A stretch of DNA of 64,000 bases, from contig JAVHKY010000052.1 in the NCBI GenBank assembly GCA_035079385.1, positions 11,904,001-11,968,000 of the forward strand, in the 5' to 3' direction. This DNA is from Aspidiotus rigidus (taxonomy: Eukaryota > Arthropoda > Insecta > Hemiptera > Diaspididae). Shown one piece after another: positions 1 through 11,927 of this stretch (position 1 is its first letter; each line of letters opens with the position of its first letter). A program made the translations under genes and the position numbers. The notes under the pieces are model-generated. The model did not search any database and was not told where the DNA came from. It worked only from the letters and a program-made list of their open reading frames with translations.

Positions 1-955
1 CTTTTAAAAAGTTCGTCAACTAAACCAAGATTTTTTGAGCCTGAACAATTTGTGTCTTTTAAAAAAGATTTTTCGAGCCTGAACGATTTGTGTCTTTTAA
101 GAAGTTCGTCAACTAAACCGAGATTTTTTGCTATTTTCATTATTTAAGCGCATCAAAAGTACAAAAAATTTATATAATTAAATTCCCTTATAGGTACCTT
201 ACTATTTTTTCTAACTATGTATACACTCACACACTTGACCTTTTAACTATAAAACAGTCTTAAAATAGCTAAAATCTCTATACTCAACTACCACACCAAA
301 ATATCATAAAAACTTCCAATTTTGACCCTTAAAACAGCACTTTTTTAAAAATTAATTCTCTGAAAAAGTAGTAAGGGTCCTCCCTTACTATTGGACCCTT
401 ATTATTTTTAAATAAAATTATTACAGATGATTTCTCTAAAAAATGCCTGAAATACGAGTAAAATATTGTCTCGATTTTTTCTGAACGAATATGCACTCTA
501 GAAAAATGAAAAAAAATAATTGAAGGATTTCTGGTTGGATTGGGTTGTAAAAAGATAAGAATTTAAAATCCCTTATAGGACCCTTACTCTTTTCTAAGAA
601 AATAAATACTTAACTTTTTACACAAAAATAACTAAAATCTTCAAATCCAAATCTCTCAAAAATTCCCTTGTAGGTGCCTTACTAAATGAAAATAATTAAA
701 ATCCCTTATAGGACCCTTACTCTTTTTATAATTGTTTGAACAAGCGATTTTCTCTGAAAAAGGCCTGAAATACAAGTAAAATATTGTCTCGATTTTTTCT
801 GAACGAATATGCACTCTAGAAAAATGATAAAAAATAATTGAAGGATTTCTGGTTGGATTGGGTTGTAAAAGAGAAGAAATAGTAGTAATGGGGGCCTTGG
901 GTTCAAGACCCGTCATTACTACTTACACCATATAACCTGTTGCAACCTGGCAATA
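1..955. repeat. AT-rich repeats, no gene
   Basis: A short direct repeat opens the window (about 1-58 and 63-127, containing gttcgtcaactaaacc). A 120-bp direct repeat is at about 430-552 and 749-870. The phrase cccttataggacccttact recurs. ORFs here are low-complexity. Confidence 0.7.
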
Positions 956-961
956 GAGCAC

Positions 962-1372
962 ATGTCACTACAAACATGGACAGTGGCATATCAGTGGGCA
1001 TCAGTCGAAAGAGTAATATTGGAAGAGAGCGACAGCAGAGATGACTGCATGCGCTATTACGTCACGTCATCCACATGCACCAAGAAATTAACCAAGAAGC
1101 TCTTAAAGCAGTATTTACAGAAGATAGGTCGATGGCGATCATTCGATGAATACAAGGAATATAGGTACAAAATTTGGAGAGTAGTTATCGACAAAATAAA
1201 TATTTCAGCATCAAGGTGTTCATGTCCCCCATTTCTGAAGAATCGCGAATGCAAACATCGTTTTGGGATGATGATTCGGCTACACTTGGTGAACGTACCG
1301 CCCGCAGCAAAAGATATACCACTGGGCTTAAAGAGGCGAAGAGGCCGCCGAAAAAAGCTACAAAAGCTCTGA
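962..1372 (+). pseudogene. SWIM zinc-finger ORF, likely fragment of a MULE-type transposase
   Basis: A 136-aa ORF with a SWIM-type metal site in its C-terminal half: SASRCSCPPFLKNRECKHRF gives C-x-C-x(8)-C-x-H. A basic tail follows (GLKRRRGRRKKLQKL), like the VPP...P.G..RRGR.KK endings of arthropod SWIM/MULE proteins. The DDE catalytic core that should lie upstream is absent; the upstream 950 bp is AT-rich repeat. It is therefore either a truncated transposase or the last exon of a domesticated SWIM protein. No splice acceptor was convincingly tied to it. Confidence 0.6.
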
Positions 1373-2340
1373 TGACCCAAGATAATTAAATTTATTTGAT
1401 AATTTCTTTTTGTATTGTAATTTAAACTTTTTGAGAGAAAATTTTAATATTTTGCGTAACATAATTGTGTGAATTATTATTCTGATTGCGTTGTAGCTCC
1501 TTACTTTTTGTAAAAAATTTTTGCTTGCATAAATTTTATTTTTTTGCGTTCAATTATATACTTCCCTTATATATAGCCTTAGTAGGAGACCCGTATCACT
1601 ATCATAGTAGCGTTATACTAGTTTTTTTAACGTCGAACCTCGGCCCTACCCCTGATTCCGGAATTTGCATCCGGGCATCTGTTCAGTATACTGGCTAGCT
1701 CCCTCCCTATTGGTGCTACTTCATGCAGTATATTATACTGGGAACTATACTGGGCTAAGTCCAAGTCTCCTGGACCTGATTTGAAATTCTGAGTTCCCAC
1801 CCCTCTATGCAATATTATACTAAATGTATTGTACTAGCTCTCTTCTCCCCCCCCCTATTTGGCTCCCAATAGCTAGTAGCTTAATATATAGTATACTACG
1901 CCTATACTAACAAGGCTCAATACACAGTAAATCAGACCTATAGGTACTAGGTAAGCCTTCATTATACTAGACCCGAATTGGCTACATCTCTCTTCAATCT
2001 ATACAGTAAACTCCTGGTATACTCGGTTGATACTAGCTTGGAATGTTTCATGTCTGACCCCTACCCTTATATAGTGGACCTGAAGTGGCTTAAGGAGGCT
2101 AGCCTTTCTCCTAGCTAATTCCTGGAATTGGGGAAGTGGCTTAAAAAGTTGTTGTAGTGATATACAGTACACTGGGCTATACGCCTATACTACGCCTTCA
2201 ACAGTACTCTCTTATATTGGGCTTATATATCGACATGTTTCATGAGCCCTTGGAGATTTTTACCTTTTTTGATTCACTCACACGACCCATACTTACTTAT
2301 AATACCATTCAGTCGTGGACTCTATTGTTGTAGGCTGTTC
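1373..2340. other. no gene seen
   Basis: Contains many short ctatactag/gtatact strings, as in 5085-5215 and 17880-18065, which suggests a shared old repeat. No coding signal. Confidence 0.5.
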
Positions 2341-2354
2341 AAAGCTATATTTTA

Positions 2355-2545
2355 TTGTGTGTTTTTCTGTGAGTGTGTCAGCAGCCTGCTGTATGTAAAA
2401 AATTATGCTTTTCAAAAGGAGAAAATGGACATGACACCGTTTTATCTCCAGAATTGAAAAGGTATTATGTCGATTTTCTTCTCTTGAAAAGCATAATGTT
2501 ATACTTACAGGCTGCTGACACACTCACACAAACACACAACAAACA
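2355..2545. repeat. palindromic TIR element, gtgtcagcagcctg family, copy 1
   Basis: Arms gtgagtgtgtcagcagcctg and caggctgctgacacactcac are separated by a stretch that also pairs (attatgcttttcaaaagg / cttgaaaagcataat). A further worn arm is at about 2597-2630. Confidence 0.65.
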
Positions 2546-2888
2546 ACTGTTAATTACCGGTATACTCTTTTAACTCCCTATTTGGTTGTATCCTTGTGTA
2601 AGTGTGTCAGCAGACTGTAGGTATAAAATACAAGCCGTAAGCCCGCTAAATATTATAAAATTTCAAATTATTTTCAAAATTCTTGATATTTATTATCATT
2701 AGTATTCTTTTAGTCAATTTCTAATCTAATTCTTTTAATTTCCAATTTTTCAATTTCATTTTTTTCATCGTTGATATTTTGTTTTACACTTTCAATCTCG
2801 TTCTTAATATCTTCTCTGATAGTTGAGTGCCGTCTTTTTAGATGATCCTTTGGGCATTCTTCTTTCTGGGCGTATGCTGAAAAATTTG

Positions 2889-3368
2889 TCATTTTTTATG
2901 GATTGTTGGAGGAGGTAGATAACTTACACCAGAAATTTTGAAAGTTGTAAATATGTTTGGAACTTCGTTACACCCTAAAGAAGTCATTGAAAGCGCATTG
3001 TTGTATTTACGCAAATTATTAAGAAAATGAGAAGATCTATTATCCCTTCCGTCTAATAGTTTTTGAAAAAGATCCGACATTAAGGGTAAATCAGGTAACT
3101 TAATCTTACCACTCCCGCAACAGAAATTTTGATTTTCAGTTTCAAATAATTTTCCATCACAAAATGTGCATTCAATTGCCAGATTCCCAATTGAACTCAC
3201 ACTGGTATATTCTTTCTCAAGAATGTACCTAATGAATGGACTATTATCGTTCTGACAATCATTTTCCACATTATTTTCTGATGTCAAAATTTCGGAATTG
3301 ACTCGAGCCCTCTTCCCTTTGTTCGTCAACCGCCCCAGATTTGCATTTCTTGCGTTTTGGCATTCCAA
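2889..3368 (-). pseudogene. Helitron-encoded protein, N-terminal fragment
   Basis: A 159-aa ORF beginning MECQNARNANLGRLTNKGKR. It shows the layout seen just upstream of the Helitron_like_N domain: a cysteine cluster (ECTFCDGKLFETENQNFCCG) leading to GKIKLPDLP, then HFLNNLRKYNNALSMTSLGC and FKISGVSYLPPP. The ORF stops before the HUH nuclease, and no helicase is present downstream, so this is a truncated element. A second small minus-strand ORF (2892-2710), predicted coiled coil, overlaps the stop by a few bases and may be a frameshifted remnant or unrelated. Confidence 0.7.
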
Positions 3369-4700
3369 TTAGATTGCAATAAAGTGAGACATTCGTGACT
3401 TCGATATTGAATTTTCGAAATTGACGTGAATTGTTCTTCTTTTCTTAGTATTCACGTTAAATTTGAAATAATGAAAGACAACCACCAATTCTTCAGATAA
3501 TTCCTAAGCAAAATCTTTATCGTAACCCTACACTATTCCATTATAGTATGGGTATTCAAAACTTCTCCGGTTAAAAAGAACCATTTTCCAAAAATGATTG
3601 CCTAGCACATATTAATTTTCGATGAACGTCAACAAAAATGATTGCTTAGCATTTTCAATCAATAAGTTAATGAATACCTAATACAGATTTTTCATCTGTT
3701 GAATCATTTGTGACCCCCCGTCGAGCAAGCACAAAGATATATTATATATATTACAAGCCATTCGCCTGATTTCCTAACTTCAAATTTATTACGCATAAAC
3801 CTTCTCTTAGGCAAGCTAAAAAGCTAAAGCAATGGAAACAAATTCCAAGTTCATAGATAAAGTTAAATGGATTTGCGTTTTTGCAACTTCTCTTTATATA
3901 ATAGACTAGCCTTACTACCCGCCCTTCGTGCGGCTGTAAATGTAATATGACGTACACACAATGTATTTGAACAAAAATTTTTAAGAAATGTAATGAACAA
4001 TGTATTTTTAAGAACACATGAGCAATAAATCACATGAACATCACATAAGAGAAAGTATGAAAAAAGGCAATAGGAGATCTGTGTTACTAATACTAAGGAT
4101 TCCAAAAAATAACAAAATGAAAATGATTTTCCCAAATTAACTTAAGAAATAGATAATGTCATAAAACAAAAATTAGGTATAAAAAACTTAAAAAAGATAC
4201 TTGCGGTAATGCTGGTAAAACAACTTTTCCATTTGAACAACAGAATCCTATCGATTCATCGCTCCAACGCATTGCCAAACACTGAGAGCATTACCGACAT
4301 CAACCACTTGATCATACTCTTCCTCTGGTAGGGTTACCATAAGTTGAGAACATAAAAAGAGTAGGTACCGTTGGAGTGGAGAAGACGTCCTAAGCAAGAA
4401 GCCGTCTATCCGATAATCGACCACCTGTAGACTCCTCTCATTCTGTATTTTTGTATTCAAAATAACTTACGTTCATAGGTTATTGCGTAGATAGCTTTAC
4501 AGCTTAATTATAGCCAAATGACTGAAAATTCTCGAAATATTATTCGCTATAAACACACTCAGAAACACGCCCTTTCGTTTGAGATGTTTACCAACTATCT
4601 CCGTTCTGTCTAACAGACGTGATGCGGAAAGAAGTGTTCTTATATAAGATAGATACATTCCATTTACAGAAAATGGACATAATATCTTTTCATTTCTGGA
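3369..4700. other. no recognised feature
   Basis: A minus-strand ORF of 70 aa (4460-4248) and overlapping ones at 3751-4135 show no family motif. Confidence 0.5.
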
Positions 4701-4704
4701 GATA

Positions 4705-5015
4705 AAACGGTGTAACGTCCATTTTCTCCAAGCATAATTTTATACATACAAGCTGCTAACACACTCATACAAGCACACAACAAAATATGGATTTAAAAGG
4801 GTATTTAACTAAGAATTCTCTGCAGGGTTCATGTTTAGATTCAATTTTTACCTTATTTGATTCACTCAGGTATCCCATATACCCATACTTACTCAAAATA
4901 TCATTCAGTAGTAGACTCTATTGTTGTAGGCTGTTGAAAGCTATATATTTTGTTGTGTATTTGTGTGAGCGTGTCAGCAGCCTGTATGTATAAAATTATG
5001 CTTTTCAAACGGAGA
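4705..5015. repeat. gtgtcagcagcctg family, copy 2 (arms in opposite order)
   Basis: caagctgctaacacactcat at about 4750 and gtgagcgtgtcagcagcctg at about 4964, each with an adjacent ataaaattatgctt or its complement. Confidence 0.55.
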
Positions 5016-8000
5016 TAATAGACATTGTCATCGTTTCATCTCCAGAATTGAGCCGGGAGATTTGTACAAGTAGCTTAAGATGCTGTATACTAGACTTACA
5101 CTAGATCAAGATTGTGGGTGAACGAGCGGAGCAAGTGAGCCCTAGAACTGCGAGTGAGCCCCAGGAGATAAGTAGCTCAAGGTATAGGCTCCTATGCCCC
5201 GGGTACCTTATTATACAGTATCCTAGACCTAACTCTGCAAACGAGCGGAGCAAATTCAAAAGTAACTGGTAAAGATGGACATAAATTATTATGATAGCTT
5301 GAACATTTTATTTATTTGGCTCCGCCAGAAAATATTTGACAAGCATTGGAAGTACAGAGTTAATGATACATCTCTTCTTTTTTTTTATGATTTTACTCTT
5401 TATACCTAAACTTGAAAGAGCGTTTGAGTCATTCTCCCTTAATATATGAATTCGAACTCGGCTCCAGTCCTCACAGCATGTTGCCATGTCGGAGTAGTAT
5501 TGTTTTCGGCTATTTTTTTATAAAGAAAATAAGTTCAAGTGGAACCGAACCTATAACAAATCTTCAAGGCAGTGGGAAGACTCAGTATGTTATAATCCTT
5601 TTTGAAAAGAAATTCATCAGGGTTTTTTTTCCTAAGCTAATTATGAACATCGAGCACTAACCTGTTTCTAATTACTGCAATTCTATTCCTTAATTTAATT
5701 ACAAATGTTCAGATGAGTGTTTTTTTTTTCAATATCTTCCTCAGAGAAGCATACGTTCAGATCTCTTTCATGATTAGCTTTATTACTCATCTTCTTGTAT
5801 TTTCATGTTTTCTTTCTCCCATGTCTTTTTGTTCAGTTTTTTCTTCATTCCATCTCCGCAATATTCTGAAGAAGACGCCGCAGTTCGCGTCGAAACGTAA
5901 ATATATTTACTTATCTCGAGTTTTCGTTTTTTTACTGTGCGAGCAGAGCCTCAATTATTCGCTGAAGTTCAGATATTGTTCTTTTCAATATCTCCCTTAT
6001 GTGGGTAGAAGTACTCCTCACATTTGGTATTATTTTATATCTTGGTGTTCACAAAGAAGTAAAATTCCAAGAAAGAACATTAACAAAAATTTTGTTATAC
6101 CGAGGTTTCATTTTGTTTTATAAGGAACATCAAAGGACCAACCAAAAAGTTTGCTGTATAAAAGATCTTTTTTAAATGGAGGTTTGTTGAAGACAGGGGA
6201 CTGTGAATTTGCTATCATTTTTGTACAACCTTTTAAAAAAGAACAGATAGATATTATAATATTGTTCTCATTTCATACTTGAACATCATTCCTATTATAG
6301 CTGAGTTTGAATTAAGGGTAGATAGCCTATTGAACCGGCGACCACGTGTGAGTACCGTCTCATTTCAAATGCTGTATAATAAGAGCTGATCTTTCTCAAA
6401 ATTTGTTTCTTGGACCTACTTGGTTTTTGCAGTAAGGTAGATCTTTCAAGAATAAATAGACACCTCAATAAAAATTTACTTTCTTTCCATTTTTTCGTGC
6501 ATATTTATTTACTAAGAAACTAGAACGGATTGAACAAGTTTCTCTGCATATTGACACAAATTAAATTCATGGAAGCACAGAATTAAAATCAATGCTACAA
6601 AATAACTTACTCACGCATATTTCAAAGTTGATCATATTTATTCATCATACATATCAATTCATAGTTTTAGTAGCAAAACACCACCAAAAAACTTGAACAA
6701 ATACAACAATTTTATTTGATAAAGACACATTGAATAAAGAACTGCATGAGGAAAAGTACAATAATTTTTCATTTTCTTCACAAATAAGGCTTACTTTATT
6801 GATTTAGTACAGAGTATTCCTTTTGATAACAGTAATTTTAAAGAAAAGTAGCAGTGCATATAGGTTCTTGATTAATCTAGAAGTAAAACAGTACATTTTA
6901 TGTAGATTAATGGAAAAGCTATCATCTGTACATGAAAATAAAATTTCATTAGGGATATTAATTTTTTTCCTTCAGTTCTCATAGGGGAAAAAAAAAAAAA
7001 AAGAAAAAAAAGAAGTAAATTCCTACTTAGTGAAAAAATTAAGTCATGTATACGTCATTAGGCGTCCGCAAAGAAATACAAAGTATGTAGATATATTAAT
7101 CTCAATTATATCAATAAATCGATTCTGGTTGTTTCAATTTATTGATCTCGTTGTACATCAATATGTTGATTCTATACTCGGCTGCTACATTACATGCAGT
7201 CCTATCATACACGTACATAAAACATATAATATATTATAACCTAGTATAAGTCTAGTAAACAATATTTTAGGTTAACTAGCTTTCGGATCTCCGCTCATTT
7301 TCCCCCAGTCTCACCTTAAAACTGTATTAAAGGAGGGGGTTGTTATTTTTCGCTTGAGTTTTTCATTTACCAACAACCCCCCCTCCTTTAATATTACCTC
7401 CGCACGTAAGTATTGTGTCTTCCGTTAAAACTGTACATTAGGCCTACATAATGAAGGCTTAAGATCAAAATTTCTCCATATCCCTGAAGCAGTTCAAGGT
7501 TATTGATGACGTCATAAGGCGTCATGTTACATCACATTACAATACAGATTTCAACTGACACCAGCTCAAAGACATATACACGCCAAAAGTGATATGAACT
7601 TATATTTATCAAGCAAAATAACGTAGGTTCTTGTACATTTACGTCTGGTTATTCTTTGTCGAAATATTTGAATATACTCTTAACTTGCAGTTGGGAATGG
7701 AGCTCTGAAATTGACTAGCACGTTAAAAAGATAAAAATATAATAAAGCATCTATCATATACTACTTCATTTGTTTTGCTACTAATGATTCTGAAAGGACT
7801 TTGCAAAGACTTTGCAGAGAACAGAACATTTTTAAAGAATATACTATATTTATTTCATCACTGCTATCATGTTATGTATCAAACCCAAAAGTGATGTGTA
7901 ATTTGAAAATGGTGCAAATATTTACATACAATTTCCAAAATGGATGGCTCTATTTTAACCTTTTGCGAATAGTAAAAAGAAAATATCAATCAGATTATGA

Positions 8001-9072
8001 TTTAAAGAAGAAGAGAGTTTTATGAAACTATAGAAAACGTGCATGTTGCACCAGTTTTTACTCCTTTCCAAAGGGGGTTTAAATCAGGGACCTTGCCTTA
8101 TACATAAGTTCTAAGTACATTCAAACCTCACTGGAAAAGAGCAAAAATTTGGGCATATTTTGTTTTTTTGTAATCCTCCCTTCACTTAATTCATTAGTAT
8201 ACATACGTGGACACATCTACTCTCGTTGATTAAATTTCAAGTATAACTTCAATATCTATTTTTGATTTAGTGCTTGTAAGCAAGCAGAAAAATTTGTAGA
8301 AAAGCTGGTATACCAAATTAAAATGAATTTTCAAGATTGAAATTCTGAGAAAGACAGCCTACAAGTCAGCACAGGTAAGCATGTGGGTAAGTACCAATTG
8401 CATAAAGACAGAAATACATCATGGTCCCACAGTCTGGATAAAACTTGAACTGTGATTGACTGCATATTTATTGGTTTTCTGCAATACCTTTTTGCCATAC
8501 AAGGTTGAATTGATGTATCAGAAAAACAACGATCAAGAGAATACATGTTTTTTGTCATGAGGCTCGTTGTTTTGCAGGTTTGTCAATTTGGGATTATGCG
8601 CTGCTATGCGGAATTTCTCCAATGCTTGCACTCAAAGGTGATGGCGAGTGATAACATACGTTACAAAGATGTTCCAAGTAGTGATGGTGAAAATGAATTC
8701 TACTTGGTTTCTCCATCAGTGCATCTTTGGCGTTATTTCCCTGCAAAGTAACCAAAAGTTTTTCAACTTGAAAAATTACACTTTGACCGTTTGCCACCAG
8801 GTGATTAAAAGAACTGGAAAAATGCCAACCGAAATCTTAGAAAGGCAGGAAAAATTTCCCAAAAGTTTACATTGTTTAAATGATATCAATATTCCATGTC
8901 ATATTTCTCACACACAATTTAGAATGTTCCCTGAACTACATGGATTTTGAGATACCAGCGCTAATGTGTCTGGGGCAGTAATTCATAGTCATAATCAAAC
9001 TGGTGAAGTACAAGAACACTTCTTGTGTTATAAATCCAGAATAGCTTATTTCAGAACAGCGGTTGATTGTTC
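5016..9072. other. no gene; one strong hairpin
   Basis: An inverted repeat of ttaaaggagggggttgtt and aacaaccccccctcctttaa lies at 7328-7391 with a 28-base loop. There is a poly-A run near 6988. Small ORFs show no recognisable motif. Confidence 0.5.
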
Positions 9073-9080
9073 ATATAGAG

Positions 9081-9448
9081 CAGGCCTGCTCAACCTGCGG
9101 CCCGCGAAAGAATTTCAGAAAACCCAAAAAGTAGAAGAAACCTTACGATTTCATGACACGATTTGATTTCATAGTACAAGTAGGATACAAAGATTTTTTT
9201 TTAATGCATGCAAACATATATGAAAAAAAAAATAGAAAAAAAATAATGTCAAAAAAATAGGAAAGTAATCTAATCAATGTGATGGCTGTCTTTGTTTTTC
9301 AGCTGCGAGTTCAGGAATATTTCCCCTTTAACTATCGTTCTACAATACAATAAAATCGTTATTAAATATAGGTAAACGATTTGCGGCCCGCGGAAATTTC
9401 GGGAGACACAGATGCGGCCCGCGAGTCGTAAAAGGTTGAGCAGGCCTG
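9081..9448. mobile_element. non-autonomous hAT element, 368 bp
   Basis: Ends are CAGGCCTGCTCAACCTGCGG and its reverse complement form (gttgagcaggcctg), typical of hAT miniature elements. It is flanked by a perfect 8-bp duplication ATATAGAG (9073-9080 and 9449-9456). It contains no transposase. Confidence 0.9.
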
Positions 9449-9456
9449 ATATAGAG

Positions 9457-11262
9457 CAATCTTGAAATGTCTTGTTTGATACTTCAAGCAGATAGTCATC
9501 ATCACTGAACCCTGACGATTCACTGAGAATATTGCTGCTAATCATACAATCTTATTTTGTTCTAATTATGAACATAATTGAAATGATTTTGAAGTGAGTA
9601 ATCTTTGAAGGCCTTCTGTGCGCTTTTTTATTTTCAGAAGACACAGACAATTCCTGCTGCACTTTCTTTTGGCAACAATTTACTAGATCAGCCTTTGTAT
9701 TATTCTTTAAACATATCATTTGTACTTCTCAACTATGCAAACTACAAATTAAAAACCAGAAACTGCAGAGCTATAGCTTTTACATTTGTTGTATTGATTG
9801 GAACTAAGCTTGTCCATAGAAAAAAAAAAACTTTAAAGAACTTTCTGTTTTCTTTAATCAATACTAACATGTAGACAAGTCCAGGAAACATAGGTTCATG
9901 AAAGTCAATAAACTAAAATGTGATACTTGAACAAAATAACAAAAATTTGGAAATAAAATACAAAAATCAATAAAAAAGTTCGGTATTGAAAATAAATCAA
10001 AAGAATAATTTTCAAATTATAGAGAAGTACAAAATGAGCATTCTGCGATTTTAAACCCAATTACTTACAAGTGCTCGTTGAAGTGAGGAGCTCGAGAGGA
10101 GGTAAAAATGGACATCCATTTTGTTTTTTAAGTGAACCTTACACACATTTGGTTAACATTTGGTTTATTAGAAAACAAGATGAATGTCCTGTAGTACCCA
10201 GCAGAGTTGAGAGGGAAAATTGTTTCCTTTTTCAACTTGACAGTTACATTGGAGGTAACTGCAGATTGGTAATGGACAGATAGCTTAATTGTGTTTCAAT
10301 GTCCTGAAATTAGTGACCCTTACCATGAGTGATTAGACACATGTGACATGGAATGAAGAAACCGACCCCGACAGCCAAAAAATGTATTTTTAGTATAAAA
10401 TTGAACGCTCTTTCACGTGAACAAAGTCAATATAAATGGTGTGGAGTATTGGCGGGTCACCTTATCCGTAAATGAAGGAGTAGATTCCTGCTCTTGTGGC
10501 CCGTTTTCTAAGAAGCAATCGACGTATGCAAAATTTGCACTGGCTGCGCAGGACATCTGTAGACTGACACATGAAGATTTCATGACACTTTGATTGAAAT
10601 TAATTTGCAAAAAGATTATTGGACTCCTAACCTAAAATTACTACATATTTCAATTTGAGCTATCTCAGAAACTACGTCGGCACTAAATTTTCGCATTTAT
10701 ATATATTTGAATATGTAAGGATTTACAATGTATCAACATTCAAAATAAACTTGACGAAGTCCAAGTTATGAGTATCAATTATTTTTTCTCCGAGTTCAAA
10801 TATATCTTAAGAACTACGCCAAACCTAAAAAAAAATCACCACTTCAAATGTATGGTCAAAACTTGCTCATAGGTTTCAAGAAAATCTATCCCCCAGTTTT
10901 GAAGGAAAAGCATTCACAAAATAGTGCTCTTTGTACATACTGTATAAACAGTATATGTACGCGTGTGAAACCTTTTTTCAATTTTTTTCTTCCCAACCGT
11001 CAATAATTGAGAAAATTTACTACCTCTCTTCCAATTATCCCTGACTTTTCTTTGAGAAAAATTAGTAAAAGTGCTGTTCGAAAATGATACAAAAATGCAC
11101 GGACTATTTTTAAATTGCACAATTTGAAGTTTAGTAAGTAAGATATAAACCTGTTCATAGCATAACTTTTCAAAAGTGAAGCAAATTTGGAGGTTTTGAG
11201 AAACCAAACAAAACGATAAATACGAGTATTATTATCAACCACAAATACACGATGCGGTTTCA
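9457..11262. other. possible 3' part of the NDRG gene; nothing certain
   Basis: A minus-strand stretch at about 10560-10470 has an acceptor-like cagtctacag before an open frame, but none of its frames resembles an NDRG tail. Confidence 0.35.
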
Positions 11263-11367
11263 TCAGCTACCTGTCAATTTATTATAACCTAGGCCTTGTA
11301 GAAATAACTGCATGGCTTCACAAACTTTATGAGGTTGTTCCTCTAAAACCATACCACAATCAGAGAT
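11263..11367 (-). CDS. MESK2: NDRG coding exon 6 (last recognised)
   Basis: Acceptor tttttcttag. Encodes ISDCGMVLEEQPHKVCEAMQ and LFLQGLGYNKLT, then either GS and TGA (11265-11263) or a splice at 11271|11270. The conserved core ends at QGLGY, so any downstream exon would encode only the variable tail. Confidence 0.75.
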   Translation of the reverse strand: MSDCGMVLEEQPHKVCEAMQLFLQGLGYNKLTGS

Positions 11368-11896
11368 CTAAGAAAAAAAACAGGTAATGATCATGCAGTT
11401 AATGGACTCTCAGCATATCTTGAACAATAGACGTTGAAAAGTTGGTTGTTTTACTTACTTTCATCCAGGATGAATTTGTAGGGTCTAATCTGCCATTTAG
11501 TGTAACTGTGTCATCAACATGTGGTGAATATGCACCAGTAATATTCATAACCGGCATCAAAAAAGTTGCGCTACCTTCCTGTCTACTATTTGGATCAAGT
11601 TTGCGTACAATGTTCAGATCATTCCGCCGAATGTAACTATCAATAAACAGAGCGAGATTGATTGGATTCACACATTTCTCAAAATAATTACGATACACTT
11701 GGAAAAGATCGTAATTACGCGTTTCTGTGCCCTGAAATCATGAAATGATCACAACTTTTTTTACCGACTTTTTACTTGTAAAAAGTGAGGTATTACACCC
11801 GACGCAAAGTATTCAGGGGGAGGGGGCAATGAATTTTCTCGACGTTTTGGAGGTCCTAGATCACTTCTACCCTAATAAGAAAATTTCAGGTTTCCT

Positions 11897-11927
<31 letters not shown>

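Noticed and set aside
4248..4460. 70-aa minus-strand ORF
   Set aside because: Open and fairly balanced in composition, but no motif, no clear splice context, and next to repeat arms.
7328..7391. Hairpin as a transcription terminator
   Set aside because: Bacterial-type termination does not apply here; more likely a TIR remnant.
10413..10610. Candidate last NDRG exon on the minus strand
   Set aside because: It has an acceptor-like cagtctacag, but in the required phase it gives no NDRG-like tail and soon stops.
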